From Corynebacterium aurimucosum (GTDB lineage Bacteria; Actinomycetota; Actinomycetes; Mycobacteriales; Mycobacteriaceae): DNA of 64,000 nucleotides. The notes beneath the pieces are model-generated. The model searched no databases and had not been told where the DNA came from. It was given only the letters and a program-made list of their open reading frames with translations. The stretch covers positions 1,798,001 to 1,862,000 of the forward strand of contig NZ_CP047048.1 of NCBI RefSeq assembly GCF_030408555.1. The letters run 5' to 3'. This document shows, in pieces, positions 45,148 to 55,570 of this stretch (the first letter of the stretch is position 1; each line of letters opens with the position of its first letter). The position numbers and the translations under genes were made by a program.

Positions 45148-46512
45148 CTAGCGCATGAAGGACGGCACGTCGAGATCGTCGTCGCCATCGTCATCGAAGT
45201 CACGGCTGTTGCGCTCAGCGGGGCGCGAGAGGCGGTACTCGTCATCGGCACCACGGCGGTACTCTTCGCCACGGAAGCGATCCGAGGTGGTAAACAGTCC
45301 GCTCGACGGGGCTGGCTCAGCCGGCTGCTCGCGCTCGTAGGAGTGGCGCGGGGTGTACTCCTCGCGGCCGATGCGCTGGGACTCAGCTCGCTGCGGCTCG
45401 GCACGGGTGTACTCTTCGCGCGGGGCCTCGGTGCGCGGCGCGGCGGGGCTCTCAGGCTGTGCTTCAGCACGGTTCTCGAAGAGGGAACCCGGGCGTGCGG
45501 CCGGGGTAGCCTCCGAACCTTGCTGCTGTGCCTGGCCAGACTGCGCCGGCTGGGAGGTCATATTGGCCTGCGCGTCGAAGCCGGTGGCGATGATGGTAAC
45601 GCGGACTTCGTCTCCAAGGTTGTCATCGATGATGGTGCCGAAGATGATGTTGGCGTCCTCGTCGGCACGCTCCTCCACCATGGAGGCAGCCGCGTTGACT
45701 TCGTGGAGGCCCAGGTCGGAGCCACCAGCGATAGACAGCAGAACGCCCTTGGCGCCCTCCATGGTGGACTCCAGCAGCGGGGAGTTAATGGCCTGCTCAG
45801 CAGCGTTGAGCGCGCGGTTATCCCCGCGAGCAAAACCGATGCCCATGAGGGCGGAACCTGCGTCGGACATGACGGAGCGAACGTCCGCAAAGTCGACGTT
45901 GATCATGCCCGGGATGGTGATGAGGTTGGTAATACCCTGCACACCATTGTGCAGGACTTCGTCGGCGGCGCGGAAGGCTTCGACGATAGACAGCTCCTCG
46001 CCGCCCAGCTGCATGAGGCGATCATTCGGAATAACGATGAGGGTATCGCAGACCTCGCGCAGCTCTTCGATGCCGGCCATGGCCTGACGGGTGCGGCGCG
46101 CGCCCTCGAACTTGAACGGGCGGGTAACGACACCGACGGTCAGAGCGCCCATCTTCTTTGCGATGGAGGCAACGACAGGGGCTGCGCCGGTACCGGTTCC
46201 GCCGCCCTCGCCAGCGGTGACGAAGACCATGTCGGAGCCCTGGAGGGCGTCTTCGATTTCGGTCTTGTGATCCTCCGCGGAGGTCTTTCCTACCTCCGGG
46301 TTAGCGCCGGCGCCGAGGCCGCGGGTGGCCTCGCGTCCGATGTCGAGCTTGGTATCCGCATCCGAGAAAATCAGCGCCTGGGAATCGGTGTTGATCGCCA
46401 CGAACTGGACTCCCTTGAGCCCTTCTTCGATCATGCGGTTGACAGCGTTGACACCGCCGCCGCCGACGCCGACGACCTTGATGTCCGCGAGATTGTTGCT
46501 AGATGAGATCAT
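45148..46512 (-). CDS. ftsZ: Cell division GTPase FtsZ
   Basis: A 454-residue tubulin-like GTPase that forms the Z-ring. The nucleotide loops are [13 protein letters not shown] and [13 protein letters not shown] near residue 104; [11 protein letters not shown] lies in the T7 region. The globular part ends near residue 320; a long disordered linker with repeated EEY and Arg motifs follows, then the acidic tail [15 protein letters not shown] that binds SepF and FtsW. A nested hairpin lies in the leader. Start is ATG 46512. Confidence 0.98.
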   Translation of the reverse strand: MISSSNNLADIKVVGVGGGGVNAVNRMIEEGLKGVQFVAINTDSQALIFSDADTKLDIGREATRGLGAGANPEVGKTSAEDHKTEIEDALQGSDMVFVTAGEGGGTGTGAAPVVASIAKKMGALTVGVVTRPFKFEGARRTRQAMAGIEELREVCDTLIVIPNDRLMQLGGEELSIVEAFRAADEVLHNGVQGITNLITIPGMINVDFADVRSVMSDAGSALMGIGFARGDNRALNAAEQAINSPLLESTMEGAKGVLLSIAGGSDLGLHEVNAAASMVEERADEDANIIFGTIIDDNLGDEVRVTIIATGFDAQANMTSQPAQSGQAQQQGSEATPAARPGSLFENRAEAQPESPAAPRTEAPREEYTRAEPQRAESQRIGREEYTPRHSYEREQPAEPAPSSGLFTTSDRFRGEEYRRGADDEYRLSRPAERNSRDFDDDGDDDLDVPSFMR

Positions 46513-46545
46513 ACGAGGGTCTCTTGCCTTTCGAATAAGGTTTTA

Positions 46546-46588
46546 ATGTAAACGAGGAGGCGCCTCTTTTCGTGAGAGGCGGTTACAT
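46546..46588 (-). promoter_or_regulatory. Nested hairpin in the ftsZ leader
   Basis: An outer stem ATGTAA (46546-46551) / TTACAT (46583-46588) encloses an inner stem CGCCTCT (46561-46567) / AGAGGCG (46575-46581) with a TTTCGTG loop. GAGGCGCCTC at the base is itself a palindrome, so two structures compete. It sits about 35 bp before the ftsZ ATG, in the 206-bp ftsQ-ftsZ gap, where ftsZ promoters are known in corynebacteria. Confidence 0.6.
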
Positions 46589-46718
46589 CCATCTTTAACG
46601 ACAATGGGGTAATTTCGGCGCACATTTTGCCGCGTGTCGGTACCCTCAACCTCTACTTTAGGGTTGCTGACATGCGGTTTTCTTAACAAGCGCCCCACCC
46701 GTCCCACTCGCGACGCCC

Positions 46719-47378
46719 CTAGCGGCGAGTCACCAGCGACGGGTTAGAAATGTTCCAGGATTCGCCCTCAAGCTTGAGCACATCTTCGAAAGCAATCGCC
46801 TTGTTTTTATTGTCTTCGGATGCCCCCCAAAAGATGGTTTTCTCATCCTTTGTGTGGAAAGTCAGCGAATACCTGTCTGCGATCTCGAGGGTCGTCACCT
46901 TCTCCCGAATCGGCGCGGGGAGGGCTGCAACGGCCTCGACGGCCGCCTGCATCTCTGGGGAGCCGGAGTCTGTGCTACCGGTCAGCTCCACGGCCTCGGG
47001 TGGTGCTTCATCTTCCACAAATTCCTTACCGTGATTATCTACCAACACCGTCGTGCCACCATTGCGAACAAAGGCCACTGCCTCATGTTCGGTGATCTCA
47101 ATGTGCACCGTCGACGGGAATGCCCGCGATACCGTCGCGCTTTCTACCCACGGGAGCGACGCCACGCCCTGCGCGGCCTCGCGAGCATCCAAGCGCGCAA
47201 GGTTCGAGCCCTTGGCGACACCACTAGCTTGCTCCACATCCTCAGCAGCAACGTGATCGTTTCCCACCACCTCGAAGGATTTCACCGTGAGGATAGGAAA
47301 AAGCCACACTGCGGCTGCAGCGATGACCGCTACAAGTAGCACCACGCCCACCGCGAGCGCCCCAGTCTTTTTAGACAT
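46719..47378 (-). CDS. ftsQ: Cell division protein FtsQ
   Basis: A 219-residue bitopic membrane protein. A basic N-terminus leads into one membrane helix (about 8-31: [18 protein letters not shown]), a POTRA domain (about 32-105: [21 protein letters not shown]) and an FtsQ domain with [18 protein letters not shown]. It links the FtsB/FtsL complex to the divisome. The ATG at 47378 overlaps the murC end by 8 bp. Confidence 0.94.
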   Translation of the reverse strand: MSKKTGALAVGVVLLVAVIAAAAVWLFPILTVKSFEVVGNDHVAAEDVEQASGVAKGSNLARLDAREAAQGVASLPWVESATVSRAFPSTVHIEITEHEAVAFVRNGGTTVLVDNHGKEFVEDEAPPEAVELTGSTDSGSPEMQAAVEAVAALPAPIREKVTTLEIADRYSLTFHTKDEKTIFWGASEDNKNKAIAFEDVLKLEGESWNISNPSLVTRR

Positions 47379-48861
47379 TCGGTTCCTTCGGCTCTTCCGC
47401 CTCATCGTTGCGTCCCAGCTCGGACAAAATCTCACCGGCTACGTAGGTAACCGTGCCCGCACCAATCGTGAGGACGATATCACCGGGCTGTGCCAGGGAA
47501 ATGACATCGCCAGCGGCTTCGGAGAAATCGGGTTCGAAGATGACCGGCATGTCCTCCGGCATCTTATCGGTGATGATGCGGGAGGTAATTCCTTCAACCG
47601 GTTGCTCGCGGGCTCCGTAGATGTCGAGGACGACGGCGGCGTCGGCAAGCGCCAAGGCCTGAGCAAACTCTGCGTCGAACTTCATTGTCCGGGAGTACAG
47701 ATGCGGCTGGAAGCAGGCGATAACACGCGCCCCCTCATCCTCCGCATCCGCCTTCGCACGGGCCGCGTTAAGTACCGCGGATACCTCCGTAGGGTGGTGC
47801 GCATAATCGTCGAAGACGCGGATTCCGCGCTCGCTGCCGCGGTACTCGAAGCGGCGGCGCACGCCCGTAAAGTCGGTCAGGCCCGCGGCCAGTTCCGCTG
47901 GGTCTCCGCCGGCCAGCGTGCCGGCCAACAGCGCGGCCGCCGAATTGAGCACCATGTGATGCCCGGGGACGTGCAAGTCATAAGACAACTCCTGCGGCAC
48001 CTGCCCCGGCAGGGCCAAGCGAACGCGGACGTGCGCGCCGGCGGCGGAGACGGTTTCCTCCAGAATCTCCGCTGCGAGGGGCACGGAAGACTCTTCGCCT
48101 ACCACACTGCGTGCGCCGTAACCCAGCACCTGAATACCACGCTGTGCTGCGCGTTCGCCGGTAGCGGCCGCCTGAGCGTCTTCAAGGCAAACTACCAAGT
48201 AGCCGCCCTCAACAACGCGGTCTGCAAAATCATCGAAGACCTGAAAGTAGCTTTCCGCGGTGCCGAAATAATCCAGGTGATCCGGCTCGATATTGGTAAT
48301 CACCGCCACGTAGGGGCTGTAGCGCAGTAGTGAAGCATCGGATTCATCGGCTTCTGCAACGAAAGCATCACCCGTGCCGCCGTGCGCGTTGGTTCCGGCA
48401 CGGTTGAGCTGGCCACCGATGGCGAAGGAGGGGTCGAGGCCCGCCTGCTGCAGCGCGGACACCGCCATGGAGGTAGTCGAAGTTTTTCCATGAGTACCAG
48501 CCAGCAGGACCTGGCGGTGGCCGTACATCAGCTCAGCCAGCAGATCTGAACGGCGTATGACCGGGATTCCGGCCTCGCGCGCAGCAGTGAGCTCGGGATT
48601 GTCGTGTGGGATGGCGGCGAAGGAAGTCACGACCACGGTTGGCTTATCACCAGCCAGGTCAAGATTTTCAGCGGCATGGCCGATGGCGATGTGCGCACCC
48701 ATCGCGCGGAGGACGTCGACAGCCGTCGATTTCTTAACGTCCGAGCCGGTGACGACCGCGCCCCGACTAACCAGAATGCGTGCGAGACCGGACATGCCGG
48801 AGCCGCCGATACCGACGAAGTGGACGCGGGACAGGTCCGTGGTGGCAGGGGTATCAGTCAT
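47371..48861 (-). CDS. murC: UDP-N-acetylmuramate-L-alanine ligase MurC
   Basis: A 496-residue Mur ligase that adds L-Ala to UDP-MurNAc. N-terminal [14 protein letters not shown] binds the UDP moiety and [13 protein letters not shown] is the ATP-binding loop; [10 protein letters not shown] is a family motif. The start at 48861 has AGAAGGA 9 bases upstream. It follows murG and precedes ftsQ, as in other corynebacteria. Confidence 0.97.
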   Translation of the reverse strand: MTDTPATTDLSRVHFVGIGGSGMSGLARILVSRGAVVTGSDVKKSTAVDVLRAMGAHIAIGHAAENLDLAGDKPTVVVTSFAAIPHDNPELTAAREAGIPVIRRSDLLAELMYGHRQVLLAGTHGKTSTTSMAVSALQQAGLDPSFAIGGQLNRAGTNAHGGTGDAFVAEADESDASLLRYSPYVAVITNIEPDHLDYFGTAESYFQVFDDFADRVVEGGYLVVCLEDAQAAATGERAAQRGIQVLGYGARSVVGEESSVPLAAEILEETVSAAGAHVRVRLALPGQVPQELSYDLHVPGHHMVLNSAAALLAGTLAGGDPAELAAGLTDFTGVRRRFEYRGSERGIRVFDDYAHHPTEVSAVLNAARAKADAEDEGARVIACFQPHLYSRTMKFDAEFAQALALADAAVVLDIYGAREQPVEGITSRIITDKMPEDMPVIFEPDFSEAAGDVISLAQPGDIVLTIGAGTVTYVAGEILSELGRNDEAEEPKEPNV

Positions 48862-48899
48862 GGTGAAAAATCCTTCTTTCATTAACCTGTACTGTGCGT

Positions 48900-49985
48900 C
48901 TAGCCGCGGTTCTCGGCGGCGACACGCTGCGCGATGCGGTCAGCGATGATAGCTGCAACCTCGCCGGCTGTGCTGGCGTCAGCGGCAGTACGCATGGCCG
49001 TCAAAGTTTCGGGGTGGTCAAGGATAGCGCGAACTTCGGCAACGAGGCGCTCCGAGGTCAATTCGGCGTCCGGAACTTGGACCGCGGCGCCGGATTCCAC
49101 CAGCGCGCGCGAGTTCAGAGCCTGCTCGCCATTGCCGTGCGGCAGCGGCACATAGAGTGCGGGCAGACCGGCCGCGGAGACCTCTGCCACCGTCATCGCT
49201 CCGGAACGGCAGATCATGAGGTCAGCAACGGCCAGAGCGCCAGCCATGTCATCGATATAGGGCACCGCGGTGTAGTGCTCGTGCTCAGCCGGTGCCTCGT
49301 TCTTTTTGCCATAGGCGTGCAGCACTTGGAAGTCTCGGCACAGGTCATCGAGCGCGCCGGCCACGGCAGTGTTGATGCTCACTGCTCCCTGTGAACCGCC
49401 GGTCACCACGATTGTCGGGCGATGCGCGTCGAGGTTCCAGTTCTGGCGCGCAGCCGCCGCCTTTGCGCCGTCGGGATCCTCACCCATTCCCGGCCGCACG
49501 GGAATTCCCAGGACCTCACCGGGCATACCTGAGCGTTCCTGCGCGTTGATGCCCGTGCCACCGAGGCGGACCCCCAGCTTGTTGGCCATGCCGGCCAGAG
49601 CGTTCGTCTCGAGCACGAAGAACGGGATACCCAGAGACTTCGCCGCCAGATAGGCCGGCGCAGCGACGTATCCTCCAGTACCAAAAACCACATTGGCCCC
49701 GACGTCCTTCAGAACCGCGCGGGTTTCCCGGACAGACTTGAGGACCCGCCACGGCAGCTTCGCGGCATCGGCGTTGATCTTGCGTGGGACTGGGACCGGC
49801 GTAATCATGCGCAAATCGACGCCACGCGCCGGCACGATATCACTTTCCAAACCTCGTGGGGTTCCTAGAGCGGTCACCCGCGCGCCATGGCGCTGGCGCA
49901 GCTCCTCCCCCACCGCGAGCGCTGGTTCGATGTGTCCGGCGGTGCCGCCACCTGCGATGACGACGGAAATCGGCGTGTCATTCAT
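48900..49985 (-). CDS. murG: UDP-N-acetylglucosamine-MurNAc-pentapeptide transferase MurG
   Basis: A 361-residue GT-B glycosyltransferase that converts lipid I to lipid II on the inner membrane face. Markers: [15 protein letters not shown] near the N-terminus, [25 protein letters not shown] and [20 protein letters not shown]. The gene begins ATG at 49985, 29 bp after ftsW. Confidence 0.97.
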   Translation of the reverse strand: MNDTPISVVIAGGGTAGHIEPALAVGEELRQRHGARVTALGTPRGLESDIVPARGVDLRMITPVPVPRKINADAAKLPWRVLKSVRETRAVLKDVGANVVFGTGGYVAAPAYLAAKSLGIPFFVLETNALAGMANKLGVRLGGTGINAQERSGMPGEVLGIPVRPGMGEDPDGAKAAAARQNWNLDAHRPTIVVTGGSQGAVSINTAVAGALDDLCRDFQVLHAYGKKNEAPAEHEHYTAVPYIDDMAGALAVADLMICRSGAMTVAEVSAAGLPALYVPLPHGNGEQALNSRALVESGAAVQVPDAELTSERLVAEVRAILDHPETLTAMRTAADASTAGEVAAIIADRIAQRVAAENRG

Positions 49986-50014
49986 GCACTACACGCTACC
50001 AGCGCCGCGCTTTC

Positions 50015-51496
50015 TTACCGTCGCTCGCCGCGCCGATACTCCCGGCGATACTCCCGCCGCTGTTCCCCCTGCGGCGTCTGCGAGCGCGACGAGCGTCCCG
50101 TTACTGCACGCCCAAATCTTTCCTCGCGGCTGCGCTCAACATGGCGCTGGGAGCGGTCGCGGTGCGCGCGCTGGGAGCGCGTGCCCTCCCCTCGTTCACG
50201 CGGGGCCCGGTGTGCCCCGCCGCGACGCTCATTGGGCGGCGTAGGTTCGGGGATAAAGAAGATACGGTCGAATAGCGGGCGCCCAAAGTTCTGCATGGCG
50301 GAAACCTGCAGCGGCTCGTGGCGCGCCACATTGCACAGCAGGCCCATCGAGCCAATCGTGATCACCGCGGCCGTACCACCCGCAGAAATCATCGGCAGCT
50401 GAATACCCGTCACCGGCAGCACGCCGATCACGTAGCCAATGTTAATGAATGCCTGCACGACAACACCCACCGCCAACGTGGCGGCCAGCAGGGACTGGAA
50501 TTGGTCCTGGGCGCGTGTTGCCGCCCGCAGCCCGAAGTAGCCCAGTACGGCGAACAGCCCGATGACCAAGGCACCGCCCCATAGGCCCAATTCCTCCCCA
50601 ATGATGGCGAAGACGAAGTCATTCTTCGCCTCTGGGAGGTAGAACCACTTGGCGCGTGACTGGCCGAGGCCAACGCCCCAGAAGCCGCCGTCGGCAAGCG
50701 AAAGGAAGCCCTGGTAAGCCTGGAAACCGGTTCCTTGTGTGTCCTCGATATTGCCGCGCAGCGCATCGAAATAAGTGTGGAAGCGGTGCGAACGGAAGCC
50801 GCCGGCCAAGAAGACGGTGACCATGCCGATGGCGCCGAAGACACCGACGACGGTCGGAACACGCCAGTCCACACCGGCGAAGACCAGAGTGAACACGACG
50901 ATGAGGGCGAAAGAGACACCCATGCCGAGATCGCCTTGGGCCACAATCAGCACGAACATGATGCCGGCGATGATGGAGTACATCATGAAAGGGTCCGTCA
51001 GGCGCATCGAACGGTGCGTCTTATCCGCCAGCGCTGAAGCGCCGTACATGCCCACGGCCACACGGGCGAACTCGGAGGGCTGGAAAGCCACGCCACCAGG
51101 CAGCATGATCCAGGACTGTGAACCGACCTCCACACGACCGGTACCAATGCCGGGCACGAGGACGAGGATAAGAAGCAGGATGGATAGCCCCAGAAACCAC
51201 GGCACGAGTGCCCGGAGCGTGCGGGGCGACATGCGCAGGCCAATCCAAAACACGATGAGGCCGGCGATAACGAGCACGCACTGGCGCAGTGCAGCAGACC
51301 ACGGGCTATCGGTCTCCGACAGCGACGTCGCCATCGACGAGGAGAAGGCCATGAGCACGCCGATGCCGATGAGCGAAAATATGGCGATGCGCAGCATTAA
51401 ATAGTCAAGTCCGGGGTAGGCGCGGAGGCGCTCGCGGAGGTCACGCAGGTGGTATCCCAGCGTGCGTTGTGGCTTCTGGGTGCTGGTGGCGGTCAC
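50015..51496 (-). CDS. ftsW: Septal peptidoglycan polymerase FtsW with Arg-rich tail
   Basis: A 493-residue SEDS glycosyltransferase. About ten membrane segments occupy residues 25-410; PSEFARVAVGMYG and ISAGGTAAVITIGSMG are SEDS motifs. The last about 90 residues form a cytoplasmic tail of alternating Arg, Ser and Glu (RDRSQRHVERSREERFG), ending in a duplicated REYRREYRRGERR. FtsW partners PbpB. The tail is longer than in E. coli and complements the Asp-rich FtsZ end. Confidence 0.96.
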   Translation of the reverse strand: MTATSTQKPQRTLGYHLRDLRERLRAYPGLDYLMLRIAIFSLIGIGVLMAFSSSMATSLSETDSPWSAALRQCVLVIAGLIVFWIGLRMSPRTLRALVPWFLGLSILLLILVLVPGIGTGRVEVGSQSWIMLPGGVAFQPSEFARVAVGMYGASALADKTHRSMRLTDPFMMYSIIAGIMFVLIVAQGDLGMGVSFALIVVFTLVFAGVDWRVPTVVGVFGAIGMVTVFLAGGFRSHRFHTYFDALRGNIEDTQGTGFQAYQGFLSLADGGFWGVGLGQSRAKWFYLPEAKNDFVFAIIGEELGLWGGALVIGLFAVLGYFGLRAATRAQDQFQSLLAATLAVGVVVQAFINIGYVIGVLPVTGIQLPMISAGGTAAVITIGSMGLLCNVARHEPLQVSAMQNFGRPLFDRIFFIPEPTPPNERRGGAHRAPRERGEGTRSQRAHRDRSQRHVERSREERFGRAVTGRSSRSQTPQGEQRREYRREYRRGERR

Positions 51497-51510
51497 GGGT
51501 GCTCCTAGCG

Positions 51511-52902
51511 CTAGCGGGCGAGGCGGCGGGCAGCGGCGGCAAAGATATCGCCGCGCTGGCCCATACCGGTGTACATGTCCAACGATGCCGCAGCGGGTGC
51601 TAAAAGCACGGTATCGCCGGCGTCGGCGTGTTGCACGGCGGCGGACACTGCCTGTTCCATTGCGGCTTCCGGATCGTGGCTATCCACGATGACGACGGGC
51701 ACATGTGGCGCTGCCTTCACGAGGGCTTGGGCAAGCACATGCTTGTCGACGCCCACCAGAACCGCCGCCTTCAGCCGCGCGGCATGGGTGCGCAACAGTT
51801 CCGAGACATCAGCGCCCTTCAGTTGGCCGCCGGCCACCCACACCACGGAGTCCAAGCCGCGCATAGCGACCTCCGCGGCATGTGGGTTCGTCGCCTTGGA
51901 ATTGTCGATGTAGGTCACGCCAGCATGGCGGTGAACAATCTCCCCGCGGTGGCCAGCCACCACGTAGGAGCCAAGTCCTTCGGCAATGGATTCCGGCTGA
52001 GCACCGGCGACAGCCGCGACCGCCGACGCGGCAGCGGCATCCAGCACTCCGGCCAGACCGGCAGGTTGGATGGTGGTGGCATCGTCTACCACGACGGACT
52101 TCATCCCTGCCACCTCGTTGACGAGGAGGCTGCCGGTGCTCACGCCTACTTCACCTGCAGCGGGCTCGGCATGGCTGAAAGCGGTTGCGCCGGGAAGAGA
52201 AGCAGCGAGCGCTCGAACGTGCTCATCTTCCTTGCCGTAGACGGCATGCTCTCCGCGCAGAATCTTGGCCTTGTCTGCGGCATAGGCCTCGAAGGAGCCA
52301 TGCCAATCCAGGTGGTCGTCCGCGAGGTTAAGCAGAGCTCCGACTTCTGGGCGTAGCTGGGAGGACCAGTGCAATTGGAAGGATGAGAGCTCCGCTACGA
52401 GGATGTCCACACGGGGCTCAGCGGCCAAGGCATCAAAAGATGACACGCCGATATTGCCTACGGCTTGGGCGCGCTGTCCGGAGCGTTGCTCGTCAGCAGC
52501 CATGATGGCAGCGAGCATGCCGGTGGTCGTGGTTTTGCCGTTGGTGCCGGTGATCGCGAGCCAACGGCGCGGGGCACCAAAAACTTCTGCTTGGTCGAGG
52601 CGGTAGGCCAACTCCACATCGCCGATCACCTCAAGGCCGCGGGAGGCTGCAGCGGCGAGCAGCGGTGAATCTGGCCGCCACCCCGGCGAGGTGACGACGA
52701 GCGAGTACTCAGCTAAGTCCACCGCGGAAGTGTCCACGGCGGCAACGCCCAACTCCGCGGAGATACGGCTGCGGGAGTCCGCGTTGCCATCGGCCACCGT
52801 TAAGTCCACGCCCAAGCGGGAAAGGACTGCCGCGCACCCGCGGCCAGAGACGCCAGCGCCGGCGATGAGGACGCGGCCGGAGAGGAAGTCTGGGCGCGTC
52901 AT
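51511..52902 (-). CDS. murD: UDP-N-acetylmuramoylalanine-D-glutamate ligase MurD
   Basis: A 463-residue Mur ligase adding D-Glu. [14 protein letters not shown] is the ATP loop and [13 protein letters not shown] the catalytic-region motif; [16 protein letters not shown] is diagnostic for MurD. The ATG at 52902 overlaps the mraY stop as ATGA, so translation is coupled. ftsW begins 14 bp after its stop. Confidence 0.97.
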   Translation of the reverse strand: MTRPDFLSGRVLIAGAGVSGRGCAAVLSRLGVDLTVADGNADSRSRISAELGVAAVDTSAVDLAEYSLVVTSPGWRPDSPLLAAAASRGLEVIGDVELAYRLDQAEVFGAPRRWLAITGTNGKTTTTGMLAAIMAADEQRSGQRAQAVGNIGVSSFDALAAEPRVDILVAELSSFQLHWSSQLRPEVGALLNLADDHLDWHGSFEAYAADKAKILRGEHAVYGKEDEHVRALAASLPGATAFSHAEPAAGEVGVSTGSLLVNEVAGMKSVVVDDATTIQPAGLAGVLDAAAASAVAAVAGAQPESIAEGLGSYVVAGHRGEIVHRHAGVTYIDNSKATNPHAAEVAMRGLDSVVWVAGGQLKGADVSELLRTHAARLKAAVLVGVDKHVLAQALVKAAPHVPVVIVDSHDPEAAMEQAVSAAVQHADAGDTVLLAPAAASLDMYTGMGQRGDIFAAAARRLAR

Positions 52903-54011
52903 GCCCCTACTCCTATGCCGGAGGCGGTGAGCCAATCACCGTAGAAGATTGCCACGCCGGCCATCGCCGCCATGGCAGCCAGAAGCCAGAAGCGGACAAC
53001 GAAGGCCGTTTCCGCCCAACCACCGTTCTCAAAGTGGTGGTGGATCGGCGCCATACGGAAGAAGCGCTTTCCGGTGGAGTGGAAGACCACGATTTGGATT
53101 ACAACGGAGACCGTTTCGATGACGAACAGGGCACCGATGATGATCATGAGTAGCTCGGTACGGCTGGTAACGGAAATACCCGCGACCAAACCACCAAGTG
53201 CCAAGGACCCGGTGTCACCCATGAAGATTTTGGCGGGCGCGGCATTCCACCAGAGGAAGCCCAGGCAGCCGCCCAGTCCTGCGGCCGCAAGCACGGCGAG
53301 GTCGAGCGGATCGCGCACCTGGTAGCACCCGGCAGCAAAGTTAGTGGCGCAGGAATAGCGGAACTGCCAGAAGGTCATCAGCGAATAAGAGCCCATGACA
53401 ATCGCGGTAACGCCCGCCGCGAGGCCGTCGAGGCCGTCGGTGAGGTTCACCGCGTTCGACCACGCCGCAATAAGGATGTACATGAAGATCAAGAACACGA
53501 TGGTTCCGATGACCGTGCCGCCGACAGCTAGGTCGAAAGTATTCAAGTCGCGGATGAAGGATAGCTTGGTGGAGCCTGGGGTCAGCCCCGCATCGTTGGG
53601 GAAACGCAGAACCAAGAAGCCGAAGAGCAGCGCCAGCACGAGCTGGCTGACTAGCTTGGCGGTCTTATTGAGCCCGAGGTTGCGGTGGCGGAAGAGTTTG
53701 ATGAAGTCATCCGCGAAGCCCACCGCGCCCAAGCCTAAGGTCAGTCCGAGGACCAGCAAGCCGGAGGCGGTAAAGGCCTCATGCCCTGTTAGCAGGCCAT
53801 AGAGGCCAGCCACAACATAGGCCACCAAGATGCCCGCGAGGATGGCAAGGCCACCCATCGTCGGCGTACCGCGCTTGCGCAAGTGAGACTTGGGGCCATC
53901 CTCGCGGATCTCTTGTCCGCGGCCGGTATCGGAGAAGTAGCGGATAAGAACCGGGGTGGTAAAGATCGCCACGAGGAAGCTAACCGCACCAGCGATGATG
54001 ATCTGAGTCAC
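52899..54011 (-). CDS. mraY: Phospho-N-acetylmuramoyl-pentapeptide transferase MraY
   Basis: A 370-residue integral membrane enzyme forming lipid I from UDP-MurNAc-pentapeptide and polyprenyl phosphate. Ten membrane segments; [10 protein letters not shown] holds the catalytic Asp pair, [15 protein letters not shown] and [12 protein letters not shown] bind Mg and substrate, and [15 protein letters not shown] is the HHH motif. GTG start at 54011 with AAAGGA 10 bases upstream. ATGA overlap with murD downstream. Confidence 0.97.
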   Translation of the reverse strand: MTQIIIAGAVSFLVAIFTTPVLIRYFSDTGRGQEIREDGPKSHLRKRGTPTMGGLAILAGILVAYVVAGLYGLLTGHEAFTASGLLVLGLTLGLGAVGFADDFIKLFRHRNLGLNKTAKLVSQLVLALLFGFLVLRFPNDAGLTPGSTKLSFIRDLNTFDLAVGGTVIGTIVFLIFMYILIAAWSNAVNLTDGLDGLAAGVTAIVMGSYSLMTFWQFRYSCATNFAAGCYQVRDPLDLAVLAAAGLGGCLGFLWWNAAPAKIFMGDTGSLALGGLVAGISVTSRTELLMIIIGALFVIETVSVVIQIVVFHSTGKRFFRMAPIHHHFENGGWAETAFVVRFWLLAAMAAMAGVAIFYGDWLTASGIGVGA

Positions 54012-54034
54012 GAGCTTGAAGTCCTTTCTAGCGG

Positions 54035-55570
54035 CTAGCTGTGGTTCAGCTGTTCCGCGACCAACCAGAGACGTTGGGCATTGGAGGCCTTAATCAAGAC
54101 CACATCTTTAACGTTACGGCTAGCCCAATCATCGACCCCTGCTGGGGCCACGCGCAGTATGCCGTCCACCGCCTGTGCGGCGGCCGCGGCATCGGCGCAC
54201 ACCACTGTATTTATACCTTGCTGCGCAGCGGCCTCGGCCATCGCCCGGCAGTTGGGATTCTCCCCTACCGCGATGAGGTGCTCGACGTGGTACTTGGCCA
54301 AAAACTCACCGAGCTGGCGGTGCGATTGCTCTGCATCGCTGCCGAGTTCTCCCATCTCCCCCAGCACCGCGATGGAACGGGCGTCGGGGCGCGCTGCTGC
54401 GGTATAAGCCAAAGCGGCAATGGCCGCTCGCATCGAATCGGGGTTGGCGTTATAGGAGTCATCGATGACGGTGACGCCATCGCGGCGGGTGCGCACGTCC
54501 ATGCGGTGTTCGGAAACGAGGCGGTGGCCGGACAGGGCAGCCGCCACCGTGTCTGCCGACACCCCCAGCTCGATGGCTGCGGCGGCCGCGGCCAGTGCAT
54601 TAGACACCTGGTGGGAGCCAAAGACTTGGAGCTTCACAGCAACGGGTTCGGCATCCGGGCTGTGCAGGGTAAAGGAGGGACGAGCGACGTCATCGAGCAC
54701 GATGTCGGTGGCATAGTACTGTGCTGCCGGGGCACCTCCGCGACGATTTTCCGTGGAGTAGTACACCACTTTGGCCTCCGTGCGTGGAGCCATGGCAGCG
54801 ACGAAAGGATCATCGGCGTTAAGGACGGCTACGCCGCCTGCCTCCGCGTTCGGCAGCGCCTCCACCAACTCTCCCTTGGCCTGAGCGATATTCTCGCGCG
54901 AGCCAAATTCGCCGAGGTGCGCGCTACCAACGTTCAGGACCACGCCAACGCGCGGCGCGGTGATTTCGGTGAGGTGACGGATGTGCCCGATGCCGCGGGC
55001 CGACATCTCCGCCACCAGGTAGCGCGTGTGCTCATCGCACCGCAGAGCCGTATAGGGCAACCCGATTTCATTATTGAAGGAGCCGGGCGGAGCGACAGTC
55101 TCCCCCACCTCGCGGAAGATGGTGGCAATGAGGTCCTTGGTAGACGTCTTGCCGGCCGAACCGGTAACACCGACAATAGTGAGTTCCTGCTCTGCGGCAA
55201 GGCGCTGCGTTACTGCACGAGCAATCGCAGACAACGCTGCGACAACGGCGGCCGCAGACCCATCTGTATCGTTGGCGTAAATATCCGCGTTGGCACCGTC
55301 ACCCTCGACGCGCCCGTGGGGTTCGACGACTATCGCCGGAACACCCACCGGCCGCGCCGCCAAAACGGCAACGGCGCCTTTATCAATTGCGGTGGTGGCG
55401 TAGTCATGGCCATCCACGCGGGCTCCGGGCAGCGTTACAAAGAGGCTGCCTGGGGTGACCTTGCGAGAATCGAATTCGACAAAACCAGTCACCTGGGTGT
55501 TTGGATCATCGACGCTATCCAGGCGGCCGCCCGTGATCTCAGCGATCTCAGCGAGGCTTAACGCAATCAT
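54035..55570 (-). CDS. murF: UDP-MurNAc-tripeptide-D-alanyl-D-alanine ligase MurF
   Basis: A 511-residue Mur ligase that adds D-Ala-D-Ala. The ATP loop is [13 protein letters not shown] and [14 protein letters not shown] is the MurF signature. N-terminal domain [17 protein letters not shown] binds the UDP substrate. The ATG overlaps the murE stop as ATGA (55567-55570). A 23-bp gap leads to mraY. Confidence 0.97.
   Translation of the reverse strand: MIALSLAEIAEITGGRLDSVDDPNTQVTGFVEFDSRKVTPGSLFVTLPGARVDGHDYATTAIDKGAVAVLAARPVGVPAIVVEPHGRVEGDGANADIYANDTDGSAAAVVAALSAIARAVTQRLAAEQELTIVGVTGSAGKTSTKDLIATIFREVGETVAPPGSFNNEIGLPYTALRCDEHTRYLVAEMSARGIGHIRHLTEITAPRVGVVLNVGSAHLGEFGSRENIAQAKGELVEALPNAEAGGVAVLNADDPFVAAMAPRTEAKVVYYSTENRRGGAPAAQYYATDIVLDDVARPSFTLHSPDAEPVAVKLQVFGSHQVSNALAAAAAAIELGVSADTVAAALSGHRLVSEHRMDVRTRRDGVTVIDDSYNANPDSMRAAIAALAYTAAARPDARSIAVLGEMGELGSDAEQSHRQLGEFLAKYHVEHLIAVGENPNCRAMAEAAAQQGINTVVCADAAAAAQAVDGILRVAPAGVDDWASRNVKDVVLIKASNAQRLWLVAEQLNHS

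Noticed and set aside
45100..46506. 468-codon open frame opposite ftsZ
   Set aside because: Antisense shadow; FtsZ is unambiguous.
54041..55561. 506-codon open frame opposite murF
   Set aside because: Antisense shadow of the Mur ligase, which carries all family motifs.
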